Assembly (NCBI GenBank): GCA_963921825.1
Contig: OY997594.1
Span: 68,123,675-68,187,674 of the forward strand
Origin: Erodium maritimum
Lineage: Eukaryota; Streptophyta; Magnoliopsida; Geraniales; Geraniaceae
Reading direction: 5' to 3'
Length of the DNA: 64,000 nt
In this document: positions 1-10,781 of the stretch, piece by piece
Layout: the number at the start of each line of letters is the position of its first letter
Position numbering within the stretch: position 1 is the stretch's first letter
Notes under the pieces: model-generated
What the model was told of the DNA's origin: nothing
What the model saw: the letters and a program-made list of their open reading frames with translations, nothing else
Databases searched by the model: none
Made by a program: the position numbers and the translations under genes

Positions 1-716
1 CCAACAGGGGAAGAAACCCAATGTTCTGTGGGAACATTCCTCCTGGGGACAGGAGCAGCATGGTTCTAGGGGACAAAGACGGATTCCTTCCTACTCTTTT
101 CCAAGGAGCAGGACTGAAGATCACTAGACGGAACCTGTAGAGAGAGGAACTGTTTTCCTACCAACAAAAAGGAAATGCCCGGTGGATGACAACCAGGATA
201 AAGAGTCGGAAGGCTCTTCACGGTCAGTAGGAGGGGGGGGGGTGAAGTTCCATCTCCTCAATAAATGAGCAGTCGGGGTCCATTTGGGGGTCGGCCAAAA
301 ATACCACCCTAGTGGACGTAAGGTGGTAGTGGATCCACCAATTTCTGGAACGGTACTCTCGCGTTTTCGGGGCCATATTTTATCAATCCAGGGAGGACCA
401 CGCACGCTGGTACCTCGAATGAGTTCATAGTCCACCATCACACCTTTCCGGTAGTGGGTCGGCTCTACCCTAGCTCACGATTTGACTCTGCTGTATCGGT
501 GTCTTCGGACGGTACTGTAGTGTTAGTTGTTGAACGTCTTTATAGAGTATGTCGGTTTCTTGAGATTTTATTTATTTTCCACTTCAACCCCATAATGTTA
601 GAGATTTTATTTGGTTATTTACCTTACTTTCTACTCTGTTCTGGTATCCACTTTGGGTTGGGTACTGTTATTTTTACTCGTTTAATATATCAAGTCGTCC
701 CTTTCAAAAAATAAAA
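1..716 (+). mobile_element. LINE 3' end (5' part lies outside the window)
   Basis: This stretch aligns by eye with the 3' third of the LINE at 24471-26929. Shared blocks include the GACCACGCACGCTGGTACCT-like segment near 390 (compare about 26650), a 'gtccaccat' block near 433, and a 'tatcggt(g/a)tcttcgga' block near 494. It ends in an A-rich tail (AAAAAATAAAAATAAAG, from about 708). No coding domain is readable in the visible part, and the 5' flank needed to test for a target-site duplication is not in the window. It is most likely another copy of the same short, ORF2-less LINE family. The family relation is seen in the sequence; the missing ORF2 is inferred from the related copy. Confidence 0.6.
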
Positions 717-882
717 ATAAAGATAATACAAATACAAACTTATAATTAAATAAACTTATCCATGAATATGTGTATTAAATTATAAAATCATAATTCAACA
801 TTCCACTCTTTATTTGATCTTCTAATTAAATTGATTAATTAGTACTAAAATCATCCATTATGCATGAAAAAAAGTTAATAAC

Positions 883-895
883 ACACACAAGTGAC
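883..895 (+). repeat. Left TSD of the 896-3000 LINE
   Basis: ACACACAAGTGAC, identical to 3001-3013, directly abuts the 5' end of the element. Confidence 0.75.
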
Positions 896-3000
896 ATCAC
901 TCGTAAAAGAAAATTATCTCTCTCCCTGTCGAAAGCAACCCTAAACCTAACCCTAAGCATGTGCTACCGAATCTCTACTTATTTCGAGCAATGTGTCGAC
1001 CCAATCCGCAAGGAGGATTCTCTTGTCAGGGCTGCGTCGCCACCGATATCAGTCCCTACAACAGACCTTCCCCCTGCACCTGTCACGCCAACCGCCTGCG
1101 TCACCAAAGTGATGTCAGGTGTCCTGCCCCCATGTCCTTCGCATGTCCGCGTGAGGCCTATAAAAGCAAGGCGGAAGAGGAAGCCACAACACCCACCCGT
1201 GACCTCTCCTCCTCCATCTCAGGCTTTGTCGAAGATTCTGTTGACAACAGTGGTGCACACACCATCTATGGCGATAATGTCTTATGATCCCGGTGCACTG
1301 TCTCTGACCCAAACGTTGTTGAAAACATGACAAGGCCGCCTTCCCAAACAAATGTCCGAGGCATCCCCCACAATCGTTCTATCTCCGGATAGGGTTTCTG
1401 TGGGGAATCAGATACTGGCTAGAGGTGCAACCTGGTCCTCGCTGGTTGGGAATGACACCCTTCCAAATATGGATCGACTCTCGGTCATCCCTACCATCCC
1501 AGTGCCCCGGTTTCTGCTTCACTAGAAAGAGGCCTTAACCCTGACGCCTGCAACGCGAGACGGGATCATGCCCTTTCCTCCGGCCCTTCAGCCACCACCT
1601 CGCTTGCTTGAGTCGGCTGACCAGAACTCTCCCATCCAAGAACTCTAGGAAAGTCTCTCGGGCTGCTCATAGGATTATGATGAACCCTTGGAGATCACTA
1701 TCACCGATGTAGTGATTAATCCGACCGTTTTGTCCCGTCAACAATTCGGGATGATTGGTCGCCTCCTCACTGATCGCCAACCCCATAAAGATACTCAATT
1801 CCGGATCATCATGGAGGCATGGGCAGCCTCGGTAGTAGATCTGGTGATCAAAGACATCACATCTTGTTTTTTTGGTTTCTACTTTGCGCGAAGTGAGGAT
1901 CGGGCTTTGGTTCGCCTGTATGAGCCTTGGTGCTTTGATGGGAAACCGTTGATGCTGGCAGAGATCGAACCGTTCATGCAGGACCTCCTGGCGTTAGATC
2001 GCCTCCAACTTTGGGTTCACACGCATGGTCTCTCACCTTGCGTCAATACCAAGAAAACGGGGAAGATGATTGTGGCGACTTTGGGAACCACAGTGGACGT
2101 CCCCTGTGATGGGTACGGGGAATGTTGGGGCGTGATGGTTTGAGTGCGGTACTGGAATTCACTGGACCATCCTCTCCGTCGCCATCTGCGCCTCCGATTT
2201 CTGAATTTTAAGGCCCGATCACCTGTACCCTCATATATACAAAACTCCCAGCTTTTTATGGGAATTATGGGCGTATAGGTCATACCACGTCAGCATCTGA
2301 TCGTGAGATGCCGGGCATTCATGGCTTTGCCAAGTCCCTGCTACATTACCGGAAGGAGAGGAGGGATAAAGGATACGCCATGGACTGGAAGAAATCGGAG
2401 CGCGTCTCGCTGGGTTTTACTCCACTGCTCCATGACACTACACCTAAGCCCACCTCACATTGTGGAAGGGATCCCACCATGTCCCATAACACTACACCTA
2501 ATGGGTGTGTTTATGGGCCATTATTAGGGGGATCACCCCGGAATGGACCATCCTGGACTAGTCTGGTCAGGGAATCCATAGGGGTACCAGGAATGAAGAG
2601 GGGCTTGGCAGGTGAGCCTCGGGAAGATCAGGCGAGGGCTGGTAAACAGCCTCGCCAGGCCCAATGACTACACTTGCAGGCTTCGGGGACGTTAGGAGGG
2701 GATCCCTGAGTCAAGCCTACCCTTCCCTCACCATTGTCGATCACAGGTTCGGTTTTACAGCAGAAGAAAAGTGTCCCCATCGGAGGACTCAACGGTTCAC
2801 ATGCCCTACCTTGAACAATGTTCATCAGTCTTTCTTAGTTTTTATTTGGTTTCTAGTTTATGTCTTATTTAGCCTTCGTGACACATTATCAGAACGTCTT
2901 AGACGTTTAATTTGTCTAAGAGTTAGTTGTTTGACTCGTCAGGACCCTCAAGCATGTATTAACTCTCTTGGTATGAAAGAATCTGTTTACTAAAAAAAAA
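896..3000 (+). mobile_element. ORF1-only LINE (DUF4283 type) with 13-bp TSD
   Basis: The element ends in TAAAAAAAAA at 2991-3000 and is bounded by the 13-bp direct repeat ACACACAAGTGAC at 883-895 and 3001-3013. This is the footprint of target-primed reverse transcription. Inside is one recognisable domain, a DUF4283 ORF1 domain at about 1688-2143. There is no endonuclease or reverse transcriptase anywhere in its 2.1 kb. The 5' end carries the CT-rich leader typical of plant L1 elements. It therefore looks like a non-autonomous LINE moved by an enzyme supplied in trans. Reading frames upstream and downstream of the DUF4283 domain are broken, so ORF1 is probably no longer made. Confidence 0.75.
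1688..2143 (+). pseudogene. LINE ORF1 fragment, DUF4283 domain
   Basis: The 151-residue frame holds the core of DUF4283, the RNA-binding-like N-terminal domain of plant LINE ORF1 proteins. The pattern is W-x-IKDI-x-FFGFYF, then SEDRALV, then EPWCFDGKPLMLAEI, then LQLWVHTHGLSPCV, which matches the family order of a tryptophan helix, an 'F-x-F-x(4-6)-D-x-V' strand, 'PW-x-F-G-x-x-L' and 'W-V-x-x-x-G-L-P'. The frame stops just after the domain, and the CCHC zinc knuckle that normally follows is not readable. The start codon is arbitrary because an open N-terminal part lies in another frame upstream (860-1330). It is a relic within the 896-3000 element. Confidence 0.65.
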
Positions 3001-3013
3001 ACACACAAGTGAC
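3001..3013 (+). repeat. Right TSD of the 896-3000 LINE
   Basis: ACACACAAGTGAC directly follows the A-tail and is identical to 883-895. Confidence 0.75.
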
Positions 3014-3690
3014 CGATCGCTCAATAATGGATTACATCTAGGAGGGATTCTCGTACCTTACGAGGTAAAATCCAATTTTAGTACATTCACATTCGTAGAA
3101 CACAAATATATCATAGTACAAGATAATATTGATCGCCTCACGATTGTTCTCCACAGAATGACTCGAGCTCTGCCTTCGTTCATTCAGGCATACGATCAAG
3201 CCTTCAACAATGGCCGCATGCTAGTACCATGTCAAATGTATAATCACAAAAAAAAAATTGTACAAAGGTTGTTATCGGTTAAGAAAACGTACTTCGTTTC
3301 AACTTTCTTCTTAGAACCCTGTACCAATTAGGCCGGTCATGTTTCCTTGCATATAGATCAGTTTTGCCAAAAGGACCGACTAGAAAGAAGAGGATAGAGT
3401 GGTCATAAATAGAAGACCTAAAATACATAAACATATAAATGTTACTCCAACAATTGAAATGTTGCCGTGCAGCAACCCTAGTCGTGATTTCTTTTCGTAT
3501 ATCACTCATTATAGTATTGCTGTTTCAAAATAAGTGTCCATCCCCACGATCTTCATTTAATATGTAGATGAACATGTGCATTCAGTGTATTCCGGTGGAG
3601 CTGCTGCCAATGCACTCTGAGGAGCACGTGACACCTCTCAATTGTTTTTTTTTATATATATTTTTTAATCTCTTAAATATTTAATATTTT
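3014..3690. other. Intergenic, nothing recognised
   Basis: Moderately AT-rich single-copy-looking sequence. The only open frame (3279-3509, minus, 76 aa) resembles no family I know and has no supporting context. Confidence 0.5.
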
Positions 3691-4039
3691 TGTTGAAGTG
3701 TGAGCCCAGATCGAAAATGTATGGATAAATTGACCATTTGATATACATCCTGATGTCTCCCCTATCAGCTCGAGCTTTTGAGTTGGATTGAGTTTTAACA
3801 TGATATTCGTGTTGGTTCGGGCCATGACATGTTTGTCAACCCCACCCTATGAAATCCGACCCATATGTAAATGTTCAGTCCTGATATGACCCACGTGTAG
3901 ATGTCTAGTCACTACACGTGATGGAGAGTGTTGAAGTGTAAGTCTCACATCGAAAGTGTGGATATATTGACCCATTGATATATATTTTGATGCCTCCACC
4001 TATCAATTCGAGCTTTTGGGTTGGATAAAGTCTTAATCA
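3691..4039 (+). mobile_element. TRIM-like miniature LTR element
   Basis: Two direct repeats of about 110 bp, 3691-3800 and 3929-4039, both begin TGTTGAAGTGT and end in CA. Shared blocks are 'ATCGAAA(A/G)TGT', 'TTGA(C)CCATT(T)GATATA' and 'TCGAGCTTTTG(A/G)GTTGGAT'. About 128 bp of non-coding sequence lies between them. The sequence just inside the left repeat is a weak tRNA-Met primer-site match, and a purine-rich stretch (GATGGAGAG) precedes the right repeat. The flanks are T-rich (ATTTT and TTTTT), compatible with a worn 5-bp duplication. This matches terminal-repeat retrotransposons in miniature. It is an old fossil without coding capacity. Confidence 0.6.
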
Positions 4040-6779
4040 TTTTTGTTTATTTAATTTTGTTAATTGCAACTAGTATGATTTTTTATTAATTTATTTTTGT
4101 ATTTTACAACTATGGTTGTAAACGAGCGGAGATCGTTAGAGTTCTTCAGTTCATTAAATATTTTCGTTTTTGTATTGTCAAAACTTAAGTCAAATTCGAG
4201 TTTAGGACTGGACTCATTTATTAAACAAACCAAGTCTCCGATGATCCTTTCAAACCTTGCAAACAATCTCATTTTTTTAAGCGAAATGTAGTACTTTTAT
4301 TATTAATTCAAAGAGAAAGAGTCAGTACAAAGATAGGTCTTTCGAAAGGTACATTTCCACAAATTCTATGACAAATCGTCGGTGACACAAACAAGCTTTC
4401 TAAAAAAGAAATCCACTATTACCGAGAACCGCTCAAGATGATGCCTAAACGCTGCTTGATCCCATGGGGAAGAGTCTTTTCTTCATGAGGAGAGCGATCG
4501 AACATGATCTCAACGGTAGTAATGGAAATATATATGTGATTTAAGATTCCCTCCCGGTAAAAGTACCTGAATCTCTGCTCACTACTCCTTGACCTTGCAA
4601 AAAAGAAAACAGAAAAAATAAAACAAACCCAAACAAATAGCCCGATCCACAATCGAGAGGGATATCGAGTAGGATGCATTAGTGGCTGCCAAAGAGGTGG
4701 ATGCTCCAATGGCGGAATCATAGGAGGTGGAGCCTGATCCAGGGTAGAGATTTGGAGTGGTTATGGAAACGATAGTAGAGGGATCAACTTGTGCCAAGGA
4801 GAAAAACCGACATCGACGTCTTAGATGGTGTGATTCGAACGTATTCGGTTTGTGGACGGGGGTAGAGAACATAAGGTTATCATAGGAGGAGGGAGCACGC
4901 CATAGAGGCGGAGAAGAACGATCAGATGAGGATCAGAAGATGCACGACTACGCGGAAATCAAAACCCTACTAGAGAACATATTTCTCTCTACAACCAATA
5001 TCATTTAAACTTAAATTGGATATATTATTTATTCAAGAATATTACAATAACTTTTATTTTTGCGTCGGTTGAAATCTCAGCGCCACTACAAATGTTGAAA
5101 AAAGTATTTGTTTATTTGTATTGATTATCAACAATACTTGATTGATAAATCAAATGGAAGACCAATAAATGATCATAATACGATTATATATCAATAGATA
5201 TTTTGTTAATTTTATTTACAATAATAATATTTCACAAACTTTGAAAATATGAAATCTCTACGTGACGTAATGTCATAACTAATCCTTTATTTTCTTCTTA
5301 TTCAATATTTTATTTTTAAATATAAAATCAAAATATCATAACCGCCCGAAGGCACCAGTGTGAAACGAGCTATAAGAAAGTAAACCAACAACAATGGGGC
5401 ATAACTAAATAGAACCCGAACAACCCGGGGTAATGACAAAGTAGCAACGCCAATTACTATGCCAACTGAAATGAAAATGCAATTCATTCTATGGGTGTAA
5501 TCGGTGTGTGGTGTTTGTAACAAAAAAAGTACCTTGGAAACAATCGCAAGAGAACGAAGAGTAAGGTTTGGCCAACCTTACACAAAAACTCTTGATCCGT
5601 GCACATAGACTATATAGTCTCTCATGAATTCAACGTCCACCACACCTTCTCAGATATGAATAAGGGCCTGAAACCGGATAAATTTGTTGGATCGTGACTT
5701 GATTAAAGATCGGTGCCACCGCTAAGTCAGTTAGTGGGGAGTACCGCTGATCACCAACTGAAAATTGAGACTATCATGAGGATAGGGAAAGGTAAAATTC
5801 CATTTATTCTCTATTGCCCATCCCAAACGCCTCCTAATATTCACAACGTACCAGAGATACCTTTGCAACCTAAATCCGTCAATCTCTATTGCATTAGAGG
5901 CGATTAGTCAGAACCCTAATTCCATACCCGGTGCCCCAACTATGATGTTGTTAGGCTTCGACTTTCTCCTTTTGTTGTGTTACTAGTTACTACTCGCCTA
6001 CCTTAGTCCCTTGCTTGAGGTTGAACAAGGAACCGAGAACCCACTACCCCGTAGGTGACTTGTGGCACCTCTAATCATGTTCAGATCCGAATATTAGGTA
6101 ATAGCCAACGAGAAAAGACGACGATGCATTTGGGAATTCCTACGCCTAAAGGGCGGTCTTCGTCGAGTCGACCCTAGCTGGATTTGGATCCAAACGGGAC
6201 CCGAACTGTCTTCCCGTCCAGACAAACATCGACCCTAGTCGGCCCCCGAGACCTTCCCCATGGGCGGTCATGCCACGCTAGCGATTAGAAACGAGACAAC
6301 CTGAACCTACCGCCAAGTGCCTTGCCTATCCCCTTCCCTCCCCCCAAAGCCTATTCCCCTCCCCGGATGCATACCCCCTGCCTCTACTCCAACCGGTACG
6401 TGACGATGGCCATGGATGTAGATCACCTCTACAAGCCTGACCACCCGACATTGTTGCCACCGTGTGTTGTCCACTTCTAGTGTTGTCATTTTTTTTCTTG
6501 TCGATGTTTTGTGCATCGGGTTAGGCCAGTCACCGATCCTAGGGTATGGATGAATCCGCCGTCCCTAGGAGGTGGTTCTCTACCGGCGAAAAGCCCATAA
6601 GACCCTAATTGGAGAGGGCTCTGTACAATAATTTGAGTTCTTTAATATTTTATATTATTTGTTGCTCCAAAAATATTATCACTACGGATCTGGTTGACGA
6701 CCCCAAGTAACTCACTGTTCGAGACGCCAGCGTAGAGCACCCTGGCAGCTGTTGGGTATGTTTCACCGAGCAACATACA
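4040..6779. other. Intergenic, no confident gene
   Basis: AT-rich from 4040 to 4430 and from 4990 to 5330, more mixed elsewhere. On the minus strand, 4992-4419 reads like a transcribed leader followed by two overlapping frames (4872-4582 and 4721-4419). One contains a hydrophobic stretch of about 20 residues (IGLFVWVCFIFSVFFFA) and a possible acceptor (pyrimidine tract then CAAG) near 4590. I do not recognise the product. The stretch 5540-6780 may contain a decayed upstream part of the plus-strand LINE that ends at 8501, but I cannot place its 5' end. Confidence 0.35.
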
Positions 6780-7010
6780 TTAGGGCTCCTCGTCTTGAGA
6801 AAGGAGCCCGTGTGTTTCCCCGGGCACTATATCTAACCATACAGGCCCTCGGGTCAAAACCCAGATCGGAAAGGTGAATCTCGGTTGGAAAAACTTGGTA
6901 ACCGGCCGAATCTCTGGTGGCAAGGTCATTGAAGTTTCAACACTCATTCTGCTTGGGCAAATAGAGAGTGAAGGAGCTACTACCGGAGGAGTGAAGAGGG
7001 CTGTTGTTGA

Positions 7011-8124
7011 TTTTTTTTGATAAACGAGGTGAAAATCCATTGATAATAGGAGAAGTACAATGGAGTCAGGAAATCAATCAAGACGATTGTTCCTGCAAAA
7101 ACTAAACAACATAAAATAAACAACTAATGCCAAAAACTGAAAGCAACAAGAATGGCAACTAATCGGTACAAGCCCGAACATGAATAAAAGAAACAGCTCC
7201 TCGGGGAAGAAGTGCCAGGTCACGAAAGTGGTACCCGAATAAGTACCCCTCCTGCATGCATCAAAGAGAAACAAATCGATTGCAGCTTCAGAAAAGACTC
7301 CCCAACAGACTCAGCAGTAGAACAAAGAGTTCATGCGAAGCCACAAAATCCAAAAAACCAATGATACTTTGTCCTCAAAGCTCTCGGCCACAAACCGACC
7401 CCTCCCTGAAGAACAGATTCTACTGAACTGGAATTGAAGTCTCCTCCAACACAGATAATATCCGAGAAACTTAGCCTCCTGTAGAAATACAAAAACGGGG
7501 AGAGCATTCCTGATGGTACAAACTGATACTCTGTCGCTCTTGGACGGAGTTTGTTCCTCTCACATTCCATGAGAGGAACTTCAAGCTATCAATTTAGAAG
7601 ACGAACGGGAGGAACCGAATTCAACTCTTCCAGTTCCTCTTCATCACAGACATCATCATAAAGATCTTCTTCATCCTCTTCTAGATCAAGGCGTTCACTG
7701 ATCTCGAAATCGAGGTTTTCAAATTGATCATGAGCAGATTCAGAGATACGCAAGGCTTTGGCACCAACCTGTTTCACGTAGTCCCACTTTCTTTGATTTG
7801 CAGCACGAATAGACTGGTGCTTCTGAATTAGAACCGGTGTCTGATAAGCCACAGGGGAACGATAAACTACAGGCTTCTTCGAAACCTGAGTAGTAGACTT
7901 GGCTGGAATCGGTGAAGCTTGAGTGACACGTCTCTGATGGTCCGACGCTACAGCAGCGTACGATGTAGAGTTCTCCGTTTGCCTTAGAGTTAAACCCGCC
8001 CTAGAATCAGTAATTGAGTTAGAGACAGATTCTCCAACTTGCGAAACCGAGTTATTCTCATCATTTACTGCACGACTGATTTCAACCTTATCCTCTGAAG
8101 ACATAGGCAAACTTATCACCGGAT
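7011..8124 (-). mobile_element. Nested ORF1-only LINE with 13-bp TSD
   Basis: On the minus strand the element runs from 8124 to a T-run (A-tail) at 7011-7018, preceded by the typical plant-LINE end '...TTATCAAAAAAAA'. It is flanked by GGGCTGTTGTTGA (6998-7010) and GGGCTATTGTTGA (8125-8137), 12 of 13 identical. It carries one N-terminal-type ORF1 frame and then 3' sequence; no endonuclease or reverse transcriptase is present in its 1.1 kb. It interrupts an older plus-strand LINE whose two halves line up on either side. Confidence 0.7.
7589..8104 (-). CDS. LINE ORF1-like acidic protein, about 171 aa
   Basis: Open frame of the nested LINE. I chose the ATG at 8104 (MSSEDKVEIS) because it follows a short leader from the element's 5' edge at 8124; an ATG five codons upstream (8119) is also in frame. 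The N-terminal half is Ser/Thr/Gln-rich with a 'SYAAVAS' motif, as seen near the start of many plant LINE ORF1 proteins. The C-terminal third is strongly acidic (LDLEEDEEDLYDDVCDEEELEEL). There is no DUF4283 core and no zinc knuckle. The frame is intact, so a protein could be made if the element is transcribed. Function is unknown; the link to ORF1 rests on context and the short motif only. Confidence 0.45.
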   Translation of the reverse strand: MSSEDKVEISRAVNDENNSVSQVGESVSNSITDSRAGLTLRQTENSTSYAAVASDHQRRVTQASPIPAKSTTQVSKKPVVYRSPVAYQTPVLIQKHQSIRAANQRKWDYVKQVGAKALRISESAHDQFENLDFEISERLDLEEDEEDLYDDVCDEEELEELNSVPPVRLLN

Positions 8125-8501
8125 GGGCTATTGTTGATGCTCCCCGGGATGATCAGGCGAGGGCTGGCAAGCAGCCCCGCCAAGAGGAATGTTAGCCTCA
8201 CCAGGCTTCAAAAACTAGATCTGGGAGGGGTCTCTAGTGGAAGTCTTGCCTCCTACTACTGATGCAGTCCACGCTCATGATTTGGAGCAGGACTTCTAGC
8301 ATCATCTTCTTATCCCCCACCTTTCTTTCCTGCCTTTATGGCGTTCCAATACCTTCTATGACGGTTCAGTTAATTCAAAAAATTGTAAACACTTTGTTAT
8401 ATGTTGGTTCTTTTTCCGTGGTCGGAGAGTATGTTCTCTAGCGTACATTTATGTAGCCGGATTCTAAATTTATGATATTACACCTATTAGTCAAAAAAAA
8501 A

Positions 8502-8744
8502 CTGACTGTCCAGCTACAATAAACTGATCCCACCTAACAGTAGCGGCCAATATGAATGGATTGTATAGCAGGACTTTCTCGATAACAAAGTTATTCAGCT
8601 CGTCCTAGCGGCAGCAGTTTCAAGTTCTAACCGGTAAGTAGCCAATTCATTTTAATTGAAGGTCGCTAAACAAGATAAATATTGTTTGTTCCACGGTCAA
8701 TCTGCTTAACTAATTGAACTTGTGGGCGCAGTTTGAACTCAACC
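8502..8744 (+). promoter_or_regulatory. Upstream region of DUF247-1
   Basis: About 240 bp separate the LINE tail from the DUF247-1 start. I see no clear TATA box at a fixed distance. The sequence GCAG at 8728-8731, just before the frame opens, could be a splice acceptor of a small 5' exon. Confidence 0.25.
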
Positions 8745-9929
8745 ATGGACGATGAGGAATCAAGAATATGGATGCAATCGATCCATGAAGAGCTAAGTAA
8801 GGTACCGCCTGATGATCCCGTCACCTCAAGAAATAGCATCTGCAGAGTTCCTATGAAGCTCCTGAAGGCGAATCCCGAAGCCTACAGCCCCCGAATCGTC
8901 TCCATCGGGCCTCTCCACCACGGAGTCAGAAACCTGCAGGCCATGGAGCATCACAAGTTGAGGTGCCTGAAATCTTTTCTCAAAAGAACGAGTGCCTGCC
9001 CCACCAACGAAGAAACCCTCTTCATGGAAATGCTAAGTTTAGCGGGCGAGGTCAGGCAATGCTATGCGGAGAACCTCCGCATTGTGTCCGATAAAGACCT
9101 TGCAAAGATAATGTTGGTAGATGGGTGCTTTATGATCGAGCTTTTCATTAAGTACTCGGTCCAACTTGAAGATCCAATATTGGATAACCAGGTCGTGCTG
9201 TCGGATCTCCAGCACGACCTGGTACTGCTGGAGAACCAGGTTCCGTTCTTTGTCCTCGAAAGTTTGTTCCAACTTCGAGTTGTACCTTCACACCACCAGG
9301 TTAAAGATCCTATGTCTAGTTTCGCTTTCTATTTCTTCTCCTCGCTTTTCGGGTTGAGGGAAGAAGCGAAAACCAGTGGAAGATGGTTTCATTTACTTCA
9401 TCTGTTGCACGCCTGTTACGTCCCCTCGGTGTGGACATCGCCTTCTCCTAGTTCCAAACCAGGTAGAGGCAAGAAGCGCAACGTACCTTCGGCTACGGCT
9501 CTAAGCGTTGCTGGATACGAGCTACGGAGCAGCTCGTCTACTTTGTATGACTTGTCGGATGCGCTGTTCTCTGACGGACTCCTTCAGATCTCGCCCTTAT
9601 CGGTGAGGGATTCGACGGATTGGCTCTTCAGGAACTTGATCGCTTTCGAGCAATTCTGCCATGGCAACGGTGACTGCATTGCTTCGTACGCTTTCCTTAT
9701 GGATGGGCTCATCGACAATGAGCAAGATGTGGAACTTCTTGTGCAGAAAAGCATCATAATAAACGAGCTTGGCGAGCTCGATCGAGTTTCAAAACTGTTC
9801 CGCAGCTTGTGCAACCAAGTGGTTTTGAAAGACTTCTATTTCGGGGCCTTGTTCGATGCAAGATTTAACAACCAGGTACATGTCTCTCAATTACACCTTA
9901 CTTATCTTTGTTCGTTGGGTTATACTTGA
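8745..9929 (+). CDS. DUF247 protein 1, C-terminal anchor not seen
   Basis: A 394-residue frame from the ATG at 8745 (AACCATGG, good context); the same frame is open a few codons further upstream without an ATG. The plant DUF247 signatures occur in order: SICRVP (31-36), SIGPLHHG (53-60), MEHHK (67-71), VDGCFMIEL (125-133), LLENQVPFFVLESLF (161-175) and NLIAFEQ (about 297-303). Most DUF247 proteins have a C-terminal W-rich tail and one membrane helix. Here the family match stops at about residue 377, at ARFNNQ, where the DNA reads CAG|GTACAT, a good splice donor. No exon encoding the tail was found downstream. It is therefore either spliced to an exon I cannot recognise or truncated. It is the tandem partner of 11963-13225. 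Biochemical function is unknown; in grasses two DUF247 genes sit at self-incompatibility loci. Confidence 0.8.
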   Translation: MDDEESRIWMQSIHEELSKVPPDDPVTSRNSICRVPMKLLKANPEAYSPRIVSIGPLHHGVRNLQAMEHHKLRCLKSFLKRTSACPTNEETLFMEMLSLAGEVRQCYAENLRIVSDKDLAKIMLVDGCFMIELFIKYSVQLEDPILDNQVVLSDLQHDLVLLENQVPFFVLESLFQLRVVPSHHQVKDPMSSFAFYFFSSLFGLREEAKTSGRWFHLLHLLHACYVPSVWTSPSPSSKPGRGKKRNVPSATALSVAGYELRSSSSTLYDLSDALFSDGLLQISPLSVRDSTDWLFRNLIAFEQFCHGNGDCIASYAFLMDGLIDNEQDVELLVQKSIIINELGELDRVSKLFRSLCNQVVLKDFYFGALFDARFNNQVHVSQLHLTYLCSLGYT

Positions 9930-10582
9930 AGATCAACTGTTTTTATTTGAGCTTTCTGGACATATTATTAAAAATAACGAGGAATCCTTGTTAAAGGGAA
10001 AACTTATTAGACCATAAAAACGTCCAGCGGCTGATGACTATCGGAGGGATAACTAAAGAGAACAACCAAAACGATAATGGTAGAATAAAAATCTCAATGT
10101 ATTCTTCATGCTTCTTCCAGCGCGGAGTTATTGTAACGATTTCGATCACCCTGAGAGCAAATAGGCATAACTTATCGATCTTGATGGTTCTGAGTATGCA
10201 CAACTGAACTCTGTAGCGCCTTCCAAACATCCGGCTTCAGTCCCCTCTCTAATATGACTAAGGGCCCAAACTTTAATGGTTGAATCCCATCGTAGCAAAA
10301 GACTTACTTACAGCTGGTACTTAGTGGAACAAGTGCCACCCTGAAGTTAGTATTCTATGTCTACATATCTATGAAGCTCTTATGGGACATACGGGGGTGG
10401 TGACCGCCCCTCGACTGGGTATGATCGTCCCCCTCATACCCACTGTCCTAGTTAGTCTAATGGCCTGCGGGTTGGGTTCTGCTCTGTTCCTCGGAAAAAA
10501 AGTGGGTTTCTCCTCTTCGGGTCATGTTCCGTCCATCAGCTATCAATCCACCACCACCATCTTCTCTATTTATTCCAATGCT
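9930..10582. other. Spacer downstream of DUF247-1
   Basis: Searched for a C-terminal DUF247 exon (a W-x-x-W-R-A-x-L-like run followed by PW-x-x-IS and a membrane helix) and found none. Two short frames (9991-10230 minus, 10382-10597 plus) have no recognisable similarity. Confidence 0.4.
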
Positions 10583-10773
10583 CAGGGCCGGCCTTGAGAA
10601 TTTGGAGTCCCAAGCCATGTTTATATAAAATTAATATTAATATTAATGTTTATTAATAAAAAATTTATTAATATTTTATTATTAATAAAAAATTACATAT
10701 ATACCCTAATTTTTTTTATTTTTCTTGAGCCCCAAGCCCATGCTTGGGCTGCTTGGCCTCAGGGCTGGCTATG
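10583..10773. mobile_element. hAT-type MITE with perfect 8-bp TSD
   Basis: The 191-bp element starts CAGGGCCGGCCTTGAG and ends CTCAGGGCTGGCTATG. The reverse complement of the end (CATAGCCAGCCCTGAG) matches the start at 13 of 16 positions. It is flanked by perfect 8-bp direct repeats CCAATGCT at 10575-10582 and 10774-10781, the size made by hAT transposases. The interior is AT-rich (TAATATTAAT runs) and non-coding, with a 'CCCAAGCC' motif near both ends. It is non-autonomous. Confidence 0.85.
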
Positions 10774-10781
10774 CCAATGCT

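Larger units (their letters stand above)
6900..8501 (+). mobile_element. Plus-strand LINE 3' part, split by the 7011-8124 insertion
   Basis: Left part about 6900-7010 and right part 8138-8501 together align with about 2590-3000 of the first LINE: 'AGGA(A/G)TGAAGAGGG' is followed by 'GATCAGGCGAGGGCTGG(T/C)AA(A/G)CAGCC(T/C)CGCCA' and 'CAGGCTTC'. The element ends in an A-run at 8493-8501. The left limit is approximate because the upstream part is decayed. I could not find its own target-site duplication. It is older than the minus-strand LINE inside it. Confidence 0.6.
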
